Position numbers and translations under genes: made by a program. The notes under the pieces were generated by a model. That model saw nothing but the letters and a program-made list of their open reading frames with translations, was not told the origin of the DNA and made no database searches. Positions 26,116-32,371 of a stretch of DNA of 40,748 nt are shown here, piece after piece. This stretch comes from a virus. The stretch covers positions 1 to 40,748 of IMG/VR virus record IMGVR_UViG_3300003883_000001. One strand, written 5' to 3'. Numbering within the stretch: the stretch's first letter is position 1; the number at the start of each line of letters is the position of its first letter.

Positions 26116-26533
26116 TTTTCAGTGGGGTAAATCCTCCTTAAACAGAATGAAAGGCGTAAACCCTCAATTAATTGAGTGCGCTAATCGATCGCTTGAAGAG
26201 TCTAGTTATGATATGACTATTCCGTGGATGGGCGGAGTTAGAGAACCAGAAGAACAACACGCTATATTTAAGGAGGGTAATAGCAAGTGCGATGGTTATC
26301 GCCTGCTTTCCTACCATCAAAAAGAAGCCTCAGATAACGGATACGGTAACGCGTTAGATGCTATCCCGGTAGATGGAGGTTACAACAACACAAGGGCAAT
26401 GAACCACTTTGCTAGAATTATGCTTATAAACTGGCAGGAAATGATAGCTGAAGGCACTGCCGAAGGAGTTATGATATGGGGCGGAACTTTCGGGGAGTCA
26501 GGATGGGATAAACCACATTATGAAATAAGATGA
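26108..26533 (+). CDS. Endolysin, M15-type peptidase
   Basis: A 141-residue peptidoglycan peptidase of the VanY / L-alanyl-D-glutamate endopeptidase group. The N-terminal GKSSLNRMKGVNPQL is typical. SYHQ at 68-71 and GNALDAIP at 80-87 provide the zinc ligands His70 and Asp84, and WDKPHYEI at 133-140 gives His137. Glu or Asp in the last motif would be catalytic. It lacks a signal peptide, so it needs the holin to reach the cell wall. It is translationally coupled to the holin (overlap of eight bases) and to a tiny membrane peptide at its end (ATGA). Confidence 0.9.
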   Translation: MGNFQWGKSSLNRMKGVNPQLIECANRSLEESSYDMTIPWMGGVREPEEQHAIFKEGNSKCDGYRLLSYHQKEASDNGYGNALDAIPVDGGYNNTRAMNHFARIMLINWQEMIAEGTAEGVMIWGGTFGESGWDKPHYEIR

Positions 26534-26616
26534 CAATTCAAATAGACCCTTATGAGATTAAAAAAATACTAGCTACACTGGTAACTGCGATTCTGTTGAT
26601 CTCATTATTGTTCTAA
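26530..26616 (+). CDS. Small membrane peptide (28 aa)
   Basis: A 28-residue frame that starts in the ATGA overlap with the endolysin stop. Residues 12-28 (KILATLVTAILLISLLF) form one hydrophobic helix, and the N-terminus is short and polar. It is the last gene of the lysis cluster before a terminator. It could be an accessory holin, antiholin or pinholin-like peptide. The evidence is the coupling and the helix only. Confidence 0.5.
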   Translation: MTIQIDPYEIKKILATLVTAILLISLLF

Positions 26617-26662
26617 ACATTAAGAATTGAATCTATTTAATGTCTAGTCAATCAAAGACCTT

Positions 26663-26691
26663 AAAAAAGGGGGTAGCCCAACAAAACCCCC
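26663..26691 (-). terminator. Terminator of the leftward replication operon
   Basis: On the - strand GGGGG (complement of 26687-26691) pairs with CCCCC (complement of 26669-26673) around a 13-base loop. A run of six T follows (complement of 26663-26668). It lies about 25 bases beyond the stop of the leftward HNH gene. Confidence 0.75.
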
Positions 26692-26717
26692 ATTGAAATC
26701 AACTTAAAGGGCTTTTT
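26675..26717 (+). terminator. Possible rightward terminator after the lysis genes
   Basis: AGCCC (26675-26679) pairs with GGGCT (26709-26713), followed by T at 26713-26717. The 29-base loop makes it weak. It interleaves with the leftward terminator, as expected between convergent operons. Confidence 0.4.
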
Positions 26718-27369
26718 ATCCTTCTTCACATATTTCATCATACAGTTTTTGTAATGACGATGCGAGTTGTTTATTCGTTATATACAGGAATCTCTTTTTA
26801 AATCCCTCAGTATCGTGTATAGCTGTGAATAGCATTCTACTGTACGCGTTTTTGTGATGGCTAAACTTACCATCCTTGTAAGACTCCCACTCCATGTGGC
26901 ACTTTCTACAGCTAAATGAACCATTATTCCTAGTCCAAATGAGTTCGGCCTTATGAAGCGTCTTGCACCTAGCCTGAGAAATCGTATGGTCGAAATCATT
27001 AGCTTGAGCCTTACCACAACATTCACACCACATCTTTATCAGCCAGTCTTTTCGCTCGTTGGATAGCTTTCTTTTGACTTGTTGATCGGTGTATTTGTTT
27101 CCCTCTGAATCGTAAGAGTAATTTGGCATGGGTTTATAATGGTTAAAATAATGACTAATTCCAGATCGCTCCATTTTCAAGTACCCAGCCACCTCAAAAG
27201 AGGTAGCATTAGGGTACTTTTCATAAAACTCAATAACTGATCGGTATTTAACTTCAGGCATTGGGCGCTTTCTGCTTTGTGTATCAAAATAGCAATTTAA
27301 TTCATCTCTATGCTTTTGCATGATTTGAAGAAAATCGTATTCTCTTTCGTCTATAAGTTCGAAGTTCAT
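26716..27369 (-). CDS. HNH endonuclease-like protein
   Basis: A 217-residue protein. The N-terminal half has an HTH-like stretch (about 54-76, NATSFEVAGYLKMERSGISH) that could bind DNA. The C-terminal half has an HNH-type core: Cys115-x-x-Cys118, Asp127-His128 as metal/catalytic pair, Asn148-Asn149, and Cys154-x-x-Cys157-His158. It is the last gene of the leftward replication operon and ends at a terminator. It may be a homing-type or packaging-associated nuclease. Its start overlaps the end of a small frameshifted frame (ATATGA). Confidence 0.7.
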   Translation of the reverse strand: MNFELIDEREYDFLQIMQKHRDELNCYFDTQSRKRPMPEVKYRSVIEFYEKYPNATSFEVAGYLKMERSGISHYFNHYKPMPNYSYDSEGNKYTDQQVKRKLSNERKDWLIKMWCECCGKAQANDFDHTISQARCKTLHKAELIWTRNNGSFSCRKCHMEWESYKDGKFSHHKNAYSRMLFTAIHDTEGFKKRFLYITNKQLASSLQKLYDEICEEG

Positions 27370-27537
27370 ATCTCTAAAAGAGACTCAATTCTTTGAACAT
27401 CATCGTAGGTATGAACCTCTTTGTCTAGGTATTCATAAACTTTTTCAAGCATTGATTTAGTTAAGGGCTCATCCTCTTTACCAAGACCTCTTGATTCGTA
27501 TTCATATTTCTCTTTCTCGTTGTTCGTAAACGTTCAT
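27366..27537 (-). pseudogene. Small gene interrupted by a +1 frameshift
   Basis: An ATG at 27537 begins 13 bases after the ATPase stop but its frame ends after 11 codons (MNVYEQREREI). The +1 frame is open from there to a TGA that overlaps the HNH start, reading like a real acidic protein (KEDEPLTKSMLEKVYEYLDKEV within it) with no usable start codon. Skipping one base before the early stop would give about 56 residues. It may be a decayed gene, a sequence error or a +1 recoding event. A 28-residue internal start at an ATG is also possible. Confidence 0.45.
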
Positions 27538-27549
27538 AATAAAATTGTT

Positions 27550-28413
27550 TTAATAATACCTTCCTGTCTGCCAGTCGTAATTAAGGGTAATTGTTGATGG
27601 TCTACCTAAATACTTCTGGTCTTTAAGTTTAGCGACTTCTAAATCTATTTGATCCTCACTAGACATATCACCGTTGAAGGATTTATGTCTATGCATTATC
27701 AATATTCCGTCGCATTTGTTGTTATGCATGGCTCCACCATGAGGCATAAAAACATTGCACGGTGGGTATTGACCATCTTTATTTGGTGTTGGTGATTTAG
27801 GGTGCTCGACGTAAAGAACAATGCCCTTTATCCTTTGCGCAAACTGCTTTAGTCTGGTAAGCGTTAACCTCAAGGCCTCAACCATATTCACATTATAGCT
27901 ATTAGAAGTAAGCCAGTTCATAGGGTCGATAACAAAAAACTTGTAGTCTTCCAACGCGAGTGCGTCAAATTCCTGTATAATCTGATCAAGACTAGGCATT
28001 CCGTTCTGGTCATTTATTTCGACTATTCTAAAATTATCATTAACAACCTGTTCGGGTGGAGTGATATGCAATGAAGCCGCCAATGTTATTAGCTCATGCA
28101 TGAATACCGGAGTCCTAGATTCAGGAGTGAAAAATACAACCTTACCCTTATTGAATCTGTAGTAATTCATTGCTAAGAATTTACTCATTTCAGACTTGCC
28201 AGATTGTGGGTAACCGGTAAGTAAAACCAACTGCTCTTCACAAAAATTAAAGTGCGGGTTTAACTGTGAAATACCTGTCGATATTGGAACTATTAATTGA
28301 CCTTTGTTGTGTAGGTCAATTTCGTGTTTGTAGTCATTTACCTGTTTGACATCTACAGCAAAGTTTTTATTTTGCTCTGTAAGCGATTTAAAGAGGCTCT
28401 CAGCGTCGTTCAT
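27550..28413 (-). CDS. DnaB/RecA-fold replicative ATPase
   Basis: A 287-residue protein with the ATPase core of DnaB-like helicases. Walker A is GYPQSGKS at 67-74, a post-Walker Glu lies in VVFFTPESR, and Walker B ends at Asp163 in FFVIDPMNW. KLKDQKYLG near the end resembles the conserved Arg/Lys segment of hexameric helicases. It lacks the N-terminal primase-interaction domain of DnaB and is shorter than the 450-residue norm, so it is closer to Twinkle/short RecA-like phage helicases. It would drive fork unwinding in the phage replication operon. It overlaps the upstream gene by 14 bases. Confidence 0.75.
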   Translation of the reverse strand: MNDAESLFKSLTEQNKNFAVDVKQVNDYKHEIDLHNKGQLIVPISTGISQLNPHFNFCEEQLVLLTGYPQSGKSEMSKFLAMNYYRFNKGKVVFFTPESRTPVFMHELITLAASLHITPPEQVVNDNFRIVEINDQNGMPSLDQIIQEFDALALEDYKFFVIDPMNWLTSNSYNVNMVEALRLTLTRLKQFAQRIKGIVLYVEHPKSPTPNKDGQYPPCNVFMPHGGAMHNNKCDGILIMHRHKSFNGDMSSEDQIDLEVAKLKDQKYLGRPSTITLNYDWQTGRYY

Positions 28414-28726
28414 TAGTAAAATGGTCTAGTACCCCACAAAATTCTAAAACTGTCTTAGAAGCGATTTCTATCTGCTCATCGAGCATTTGCGATTTTCGGT
28501 AAAGTTCGCCTGTTCTCATGGCATTTGCACTTATCCATCCCTCTGCATACTGCTCGAGTTTTGACAAAAGAAGATTAACCAATTGCAAATCTTTCTCCTT
28601 GGTGAATTCACCTTTGTATTTCAGTCCGTTTTGGAAAGCTGTCATCTCTGGTGATGTCTTAACTTTTTGTAGGTCTGATTTGATTGTCTTGGCTATCATG
28701 TGATCGCCGAATATTTCTTTGTCTAC
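28400..28726 (-). CDS. Replication operon protein, unknown (108 aa)
   Basis: A helical protein of 108 residues. I place the start at the ATG at 28726 because it overlaps the stop of the upstream replication protein by four bases (ATGGTAG); the in-frame extension to 28819 would overlap that gene by about 100 bases. It has a KTSPEMTAF segment, a Leu-rich helix (LQLVNLLLSKLEQYAE) and a Cys near the end. No family is recognised. Position between a DUF6291-type protein and the helicase-like ATPase suggests a loader or adaptor, which is inference. Confidence 0.6.
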   Translation of the reverse strand, partial: VDKEIFGDHMIAKTIKSDLQKVKTSPEMTAFQNGLKYKGEFTKEKDLQLVNLLLSKLEQYAEGWISANAMRTGELYRKSQMLDEQIEIASKTVLEFCGVLDHFTNERR

Positions 28727-29316
28727 CATGTTCTTGTTTTTTGGGTTTGTAAGTAAGGGAGCGTGTTGAGCAATTTGGACTTCCAGTTTTTTATTTCCTT
28801 GCCGTTGCCGTCTTTCCATCCGTTCTCCTTCCAGCTTTGGAACTTCAGCCTCACATCCTCCGGGCTAACATCTTTCTTTTTGTCTACCGCATAAGATAAA
28901 AATTCATCAATGGAGGGTATATATATATCCCTATCCTTATCCCTATCCTTATCCCTATCGGTATAATTCGTATCGGGTCGTATACGTTCGTATACGTTCG
29001 TATCCCATCGTTTTTTTATGTTTTCTCTGTTCTTTTTACACTTGTCCATCCACTTCTCCAAATCTCGCTTTAACGTGGTTTTTAGCGGTGTAAAGGCTAT
29101 TTCTGTTAGTCTATCAGGTGCTACGGGATCGAGATCGTTGACGTATTTTAACAGGTGTTTTATAAGCCTTCCCGCCTCTTCATCTGACAATGAATCAAAG
29201 GTATGAACCCAATCACAGTAGGCATTAAATGTTTTTTTTCCTTGCATATAAACTATCGTTTTATGGACTATCTTAAATGAGAAATGAGGGGCAACCCGAT
29301 AGTTAAAGGCTTTCAT
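28723..29316 (-). CDS. Phage replication protein with DUF6291 domain
   Basis: A 197-residue protein. Residues about 28-105 match the DUF6291 pattern (FNAYCDWVHTFDSL, then DEEAGRLIKHLLKYVND, IAFTPLKTTLKRDLEKW and ending in KKRW), a domain found at the N-terminus of phage replication initiators or replisome organisers. A short Asp/Lys/Arg linker follows at about 115-130, then a C-terminal segment (IPSIDEFLSYAVDKK ... WKSKLLNTLPYL) typical of such proteins. The linker is encoded by tandem DNA repeats. The first ATG is at 29316. The ATG at 29247, right before the conserved domain, is an alternative start. Confidence 0.7.
   Translation of the reverse strand: MKAFNYRVAPHFSFKIVHKTIVYMQGKKTFNAYCDWVHTFDSLSDEEAGRLIKHLLKYVNDLDPVAPDRLTEIAFTPLKTTLKRDLEKWMDKCKKNRENIKKRWDTNVYERIRPDTNYTDRDKDRDKDRDIYIPSIDEFLSYAVDKKKDVSPEDVRLKFQSWKENGWKDGNGKEIKNWKSKLLNTLPYLQTQKTRTW
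28929..28964. repeat. Three 12-bp tandem repeats (candidate origin, part 1)
   Basis: CCCTATCCTTAT occurs at 28929-28940 and 28941-28952, with a variant CCCTATCGGTAT at 28953-28964. An alternating TA run at 28918-28928 precedes them. They lie inside the replication protein gene. Because 12 is a multiple of three, this part also repeats in the protein (Arg-Asp-Lys-Asp). Confidence 0.7.
28961..29010. repeat. Five 10-bp tandem repeats (candidate origin, part 2)
   Basis: Units are GTATAATTCG, TATCGGGTCG, TATACGTTCG, TATACGTTCG and TATCCCATCG, end to end from 28961. The unit length is not a multiple of three, so the repeat is maintained at DNA level, about one helical turn each. It suggests binding sites for an initiator, as in lambda O. 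Confidence 0.65.
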
Positions 29317-29366
29317 CTGGTAGCTACTCCAAACTAAGCCCCTCCGTCTACAAATTTAGTTAAAAA

Positions 29367-29498
29367 TTACCAGCTTTTAATCGGCAACTCTTTGATGTAT
29401 TCATTGGATAACATGATCCTTTTTCCGCTATCATCCTGTCTTTTTCCGTACCACTTTATCCAGTCTTTTCGGTGTTTTTCCGTATCAAAGTATTCCAT
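29367..29498 (-). CDS. Small basic protein (43 aa)
   Basis: A 43-residue frame between SSB and the replication protein, starting three bases after the SSB stop. It is rich in Lys, Trp and charged residues (HRKDWIKWYGKRQDDSGK) and ends in ELPIKSW. No motif is recognised. Its tight spacing behind the SSB gene makes translation likely. A role in DNA transactions is possible from charge and context only. Confidence 0.55.
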   Translation of the reverse strand: MEYFDTEKHRKDWIKWYGKRQDDSGKRIMLSNEYIKELPIKSW

Positions 29499-29501
29499 AA
29501 T

Positions 29502-29879
29502 TTAAAAGGGTAAATCGTCTGTGGTATTTTCTGAATCATTCTGCTCGGAATCTTTAATTGGACCGCCTAGCATGGTAATATTAGACCCTAGAATTTCAGT
29601 GGTGTATCTGGTCACCCCGTCTTTTTCCCAAGATCGAGTTTTCAACGATCCTTCTATGTACATTTTAGAGCCTTTTTTAATGTACTGCTCAATCACTTTA
29701 GCAACCTTACCCCAGAATACAATTTGATGCCATTCTGTGGACTCCTGAACGGCTCCTTGCTGGTCTTTGTATTTACTAGTGGTAGCCAATGTAAAGTTTG
29801 CCACTGACTTGCCATTTTCTAGGTGTCTGACCTCTGGGTCTTTACCTACGTTTCCTATTAAAATTACTTTGTTTATCAT
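29502..29879 (-). CDS. ssb: Single-stranded DNA-binding protein
   Basis: A 125-residue SSB with the OB fold and the usual landmarks: MINKVILIGNVGKDPEVR at the N-terminus, NFTLATT, WHQIVFWGKVAKV and YIEGSLKTRSWEKDG. A Gly/Asn/Asp linker leads to the acidic DDLPF tail that recruits partner proteins. It coats ssDNA during phage replication and recombination. It lies 11 bases after the Rad52-like gene, a pairing common in phage recombination systems. Confidence 0.95.
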   Translation of the reverse strand: MINKVILIGNVGKDPEVRHLENGKSVANFTLATTSKYKDQQGAVQESTEWHQIVFWGKVAKVIEQYIKKGSKMYIEGSLKTRSWEKDGVTRYTTEILGSNITMLGGPIKDSEQNDSENTTDDLPF

Positions 29880-29890
29880 TATTATTAAAT

Positions 29891-30469
29891 TTATTTTCTC
29901 GGATTCTTCGAATTGTAGGGGTTAGAGTTAAATCTTTCGACCTCTTTACCATTTTTTAGTTTTTGGATTGCAACCAATTTAAACCCCCCTGTTTCTGGGT
30001 GTTCCCAATCTAATTCCCATTTCCAGTTATTTGGTTTTAGGAAACCTGTTGTTTTGTAGGAATCCCCATTTTTCTTATACTCCTTTTCGTTTAGTATTAT
30101 CTTTATGGGTGGAAATTCGTACAAACACCTACCTATTCCCCACATGAACCCAGCCCTCTTAAACGCGTCAGAGTACTCACCTTTTTCAGATTCAAAATCA
30201 CTAGGCGTTCCGTTTGACCATTTCCAAACCCATTTATCTTCACACCATATACCTATGCCGCACTGAAGAACTCCTTTAGTGTCTCTCTTGTATTCATTCT
30301 GCCAATTTTCAGGGCCGCACACTTCGTCAAGTTTATGCATGTCAACCCTAGCGTCCTTATAAGCCAGTATTGTGCAAAAAACATTATCCCCATATGCGTT
30401 AATACCCTTTGGTTTGAAATCAATATCAGACGATTCTAAAGGGTTACTGAGTTGATGTAAGTTTTCCAT
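29891..30469 (-). CDS. Rad52/Rad22-like ssDNA annealing protein
   Basis: A 192-residue protein with the Rad52-family core: AYKDARVDMHKLDEVCGPENWQNEY (residues 36-60, in two parts), then WKWSNGTPSDFESEKGEYSDAF and KRAGFMWGIGRCLYEFP up to about 120. These segments match the annealing domain that binds ssDNA and catalyses strand pairing. The C-terminus is basic. With SSB next to it, it likely mediates single-strand annealing, recombination-dependent replication and genome circularisation. It overlaps the small upstream gene by 26 bases. Confidence 0.85.
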   Translation of the reverse strand: MENLHQLSNPLESSDIDFKPKGINAYGDNVFCTILAYKDARVDMHKLDEVCGPENWQNEYKRDTKGVLQCGIGIWCEDKWVWKWSNGTPSDFESEKGEYSDAFKRAGFMWGIGRCLYEFPPIKIILNEKEYKKNGDSYKTTGFLKPNNWKWELDWEHPETGGFKLVAIQKLKNGKEVERFNSNPYNSKNPRK

Positions 30470-30602
30470 TTTTTATCAGTGTTTTAATTCTTTGAGATTC
30501 AATTTTTAGAGATAGTATTTTATCGACAGGTAAAACCTTGTCGGACTCAAAATCATCGTAAAAATCATCGATGATCTCAAGTAGGTTCATTACTTCTTGC
30601 AT
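30444..30602 (-). CDS. Small protein, unknown (52 aa)
   Basis: A 52-residue frame linking two operon genes. Its ATG overlaps the stop of the upstream gene by one base (TAATG), and its end overlaps the Rad52-like start. The N-terminal half is acidic (LLEIIDDFYDDFESD) and the C-terminal half is basic. No family is recognised. Coupling on both sides is the evidence for expression. Confidence 0.55.
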   Translation of the reverse strand: MQEVMNLLEIIDDFYDDFESDKVLPVDKILSLKIESQRIKTLIKNGKLTSTQ

Positions 30603-30931
30603 TAATATCCGTATTTTAATGGTGTTTTACCAGCCTCCTGACTTCCTTCTCTAGGCTTGAAGCAGTCTAAAATGTATTTTTCTATTGCTTGATAGTAATA
30701 TCGAGGGATGTCATATGATTCATCATTTATCTCGAAATTCATTCCCGAAATGGAGAATATTTCATCGTTATCAGATTTATCACAACCAACAGTTAGAATG
30801 CAATCACCCCACTGAAAATCAAAGCAGTTATGAAAATCACCAACAATCTCAGGTGCTATTTTACCACCTAAAAGCTTTTCCTCGAAAAACTTATTAATAT
30901 GGTCAATGTGTTCTCTGGATAATTTTTTCAT
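30602..30931 (-). CDS. First gene of the leftward early operon, unknown (109 aa)
   Basis: A 109-residue protein beginning MKKLSREHIDHINKFFEEK, acidic and with three Cys (CFDFQWGDCILTVGC around 36-50). No known domain is recognised. It is the first gene transcribed leftward from the divergent control region, directly after a perfect TAnnTTTG promoter element, so it is expected to be made early and strongly. Host takeover or replication control are both open. Confidence 0.6.
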   Translation of the reverse strand: MKKLSREHIDHINKFFEEKLLGGKIAPEIVGDFHNCFDFQWGDCILTVGCDKSDNDEIFSISGMNFEINDESYDIPRYYYQAIEKYILDCFKPREGSQEAGKTPLKYGY

Positions 30932-30935
30932 GTTT

Positions 30936-30943
30936 CAAATGTA
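30936..30943 (-). promoter_or_regulatory. Leftward early promoter, -7 element
   Basis: On the - strand TACATTTG matches the Bacteroidota -7 consensus TAnnTTTG perfectly. TTTTG (complement of 30962-30966) lies 18 bases upstream as the -33 element. Only four bases separate TTTG from the ATG, so the transcript is nearly leaderless. Confidence 0.75.
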
Positions 30944-30955
30944 GACTTTTTTAAA

Positions 30956-30981
30956 TAAATGCAAAATTAATTTTGCATTTA
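30956..30981. promoter_or_regulatory. 26-bp perfect palindrome, putative operator
   Basis: The half-site TAAATGCAAAATT is followed by its exact reverse complement. Each arm contains the TTTTG/CAAAA -33 element of one of the two divergent promoters. A dimeric regulator bound here would control both. The adjacent HTH protein is the obvious candidate. Confidence 0.75.
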
Positions 30982-30995
30982 CTAAATTATTTTAG

Positions 30996-31003
30996 CATAT
31001 TTG
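30996..31003 (+). promoter_or_regulatory. Rightward early promoter, -7 element
   Basis: CATATTTG has one mismatch to TAnnTTTG. TTTTG at 30971-30975 is the -33 element, 20 bases upstream. Four bases (TCTC) separate it from the ATG at 31008. Confidence 0.6.
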
Positions 31004-31007
31004 TCTC

Positions 31008-31205
31008 ATGAAACAAAAATTAACTGTTCATGAAGCAATACTTAATTCCGGTTTTAGGAAGGGATTTGTTGCGGATCAGCTAGGTGTTTATCCATCTACT
31101 ATAATTAGGTGGAACAATAAGGAAACAAGACCATCTAAGATGATGCTTACAGCGCTTTGTGAGTTACTTGATATTTATGAAGAAGAAATTGACCTAAAAG
31201 AATGA
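31008..31205 (+). CDS. Small HTH transcriptional regulator (Cro/CI-like)
   Basis: A 65-residue protein that is essentially one helix-turn-helix domain. The helices are at about 7-14 and 17-26, with recognition helix at about 29-36 (PSTIIRWNNKE). C-terminal helices follow (LTALCELLDIYEEEI). It lacks a dimerisation or cleavage domain, resembling Cro more than CI. It starts five bases after the rightward -7 element next to the palindrome, so it likely controls both its own promoter and the leftward operon. The stop overlaps the next start by four bases. Confidence 0.75.
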   Translation: MKQKLTVHEAILNSGFRKGFVADQLGVYPSTIIRWNNKETRPSKMMLTALCELLDIYEEEIDLKE

Positions 31206-31606
31206 AACTAAATTTATCCGATACCGTAGAACAAACTAAAGCTAGGGAGTACTTTCAGAAACTAATAGCTGAAGGCGCTCAAATAGAGCTTAAAAAGTTC
31301 AAGCCTAGTCGATCTAACCAGCAAAACAGGTATTTTCATCTGTGCTGTACGTTGCTCAGTGATTACAGTGGGTACACAACGGATGAGGTGAAGATGATAA
31401 TCAAGAATCAGTTAGAGTTTATGTCTTACCTGAAGGGCAAGCATAAGTTCTACAAGTCAAGCGCAGAGTTAAACACGGAGGAGTTCACTCTTTTGATAGA
31501 TTTTACTAGGGAGTTTGCGCATCAACACGGTGTTAATATCCCTACTCCAGAAGAGTATTTTAATAATCAGTTTGAAATCGATAAAATTTTTGATCATATA
31601 TTATGA
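31202..31606 (+). CDS. NinB-like recombination protein candidate
   Basis: A 134-residue protein with RSNQQNRYFHLCCTLLSDYSGY near 38-59 (given here in outline: R-S-N-Q-Q-N-R-Y-F-H) and a C-terminal helix region ending in HGVNIPTPEEYF. The QQNRYFH core and helical layout recall phage recombination proteins of the NinB type. In lambda NinB modulates recombination and binds ssDNA. It is coupled to the HTH gene by a four-base overlap. The assignment is tentative, because many unannotated phage proteins share this motif. Confidence 0.45.
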   Translation: MKLNLSDTVEQTKAREYFQKLIAEGAQIELKKFKPSRSNQQNRYFHLCCTLLSDYSGYTTDEVKMIIKNQLEFMSYLKGKHKFYKSSAELNTEEFTLLIDFTREFAHQHGVNIPTPEEYFNNQFEIDKIFDHIL

Positions 31607-31668
31607 CAGGAAATTGCTGGGCATTTAAACACTACACCCTATCTGGTATAAACAGGTTAAAGCATTGA
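31603..31668 (+). CDS. Possible microgene (21 aa)
   Basis: A 21-residue frame starting in an ATGA overlap with the previous stop (MTGNCWAFKHYTLSGINRLK). It is too short for any domain. The coupled start is the only support. Confidence 0.25.
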   Translation: MTGNCWAFKHYTLSGINRLKH

Positions 31669-31704
31669 CTTTTTACACCTTAAAGGGTATAACGAAATGA
31701 AAAT

Positions 31705-31854
31705 ATGACACTTGATAAACCCAAAACACAACTATCGAAGCGAGGAACTATCCAATTATGCATAGAAGGATATGTGTTTACTTTGCTTATGACAGGAGAA
31801 AAACTTGATAATTGGCAAACAGTAAACGCAATAGTTCTACGATCAATGAATTAA
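31705..31854 (+). CDS. Small protein, unknown (49 aa)
   Basis: A 49-residue frame filling most of the gap between the NinB-like gene and the homing endonuclease. It reads like a compact beta-type protein (RGTIQLCIEGYVFTLLMTG) with a C-terminal helix (WQTVNAIVLRSMN). No motif is recognised. Codon use resembles its neighbours. Confidence 0.5.
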   Translation: MTLDKPKTQLSKRGTIQLCIEGYVFTLLMTGEKLDNWQTVNAIVLRSMN

Positions 31855-31870
31855 CGTAAATACATTCAAT

Positions 31871-32335
31871 ATGAACCTAGTACAAAACTTCGGTAAAGAC
31901 GCATTGGAAGAGTGGAGAGATATAAAAGGCTTTGAAGGACACTATCAGGTTTCGAATCTTGGTAACGTTAGGTCACTTGATCGACAGATAAGAATTAAGG
32001 GTAAGCATCAGAAGTTCAGAAAATCAAAGGGTGTAAATCTTGTTAAAACCCCTGATTGGGATGGATACCTAAACGTAGGTCTTTGTTTGAACGGAAAGGT
32101 GACAAGGAGAACCGTTCACCGTCTTGTGGCTATGGCATTTATTCCCAATCCTGAGAATAAAGCAACTGTAAACCATAAAGACTCCAACCGAGCCAATAAT
32201 AAGCTTTTAAACTTGGAGTGGGCTACGATTTCGGAAAATGCAAAACATGGCTATCGCTTCGGAAATGTAAGACCACCAAGTCAAAAGGGAAACTTCAAAA
32301 ACAAAAGAAAATCTAACCCAAGTTACAGGACTTAA
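31871..32335 (+). CDS. NUMOD4/HNH homing endonuclease
   Basis: A 154-residue free-standing homing-type nuclease. The N-terminal NUMOD4 module is EEWRDIKGFEGHYQVSNLG (13-31) followed by NVRSL, which binds DNA in this family. The HNH core follows at about 97-127: VNHKDSNRANN and NLEWATISENAKHG, with His and Asn residues in metal-binding positions. Such genes spread between phages by cutting empty sites. The C-terminal tail is basic. A short remnant of a related gene lies at 33590. Confidence 0.85.
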   Translation: MNLVQNFGKDALEEWRDIKGFEGHYQVSNLGNVRSLDRQIRIKGKHQKFRKSKGVNLVKTPDWDGYLNVGLCLNGKVTRRTVHRLVAMAFIPNPENKATVNHKDSNRANNKLLNLEWATISENAKHGYRFGNVRPPSQKGNFKNKRKSNPSYRT

Positions 32336-32343
32336 ATATCACG

Positions 32344-32362
32344 ATAAATACACAATCTAAAA
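32344..32362 (+). repeat. 19-bp leader repeat, copy 1
   Basis: ATAAATACACAATCTAAAA precedes the ATG at 32372. An identical copy at 32524-32542 precedes the ATG at 32552. Both start 28 bases before their ATG. Shorter relatives (TAAATAC) precede the genes at 31871 and 32883. Confidence 0.7.
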
Positions 32363-32371
32363 AATAACGAT

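Noticed and set aside
28727-28819. Longer start for the 108-residue replication operon protein
   Set aside because: It would overlap the upstream gene by about 100 bases; the internal ATG gives the usual four-base overlap.
28918-29010. CRISPR-like or microsatellite repeat array
   Set aside because: Units are 10-12 bp without spacers, so they are not CRISPR. Regular unit length within a replication gene fits iterons better than random slippage.
31008-31205. Lysogeny repressor proving a temperate phage
   Set aside because: The protein is only an HTH domain, and no integrase, excisionase or partition gene was found, so temperate life is not supported.
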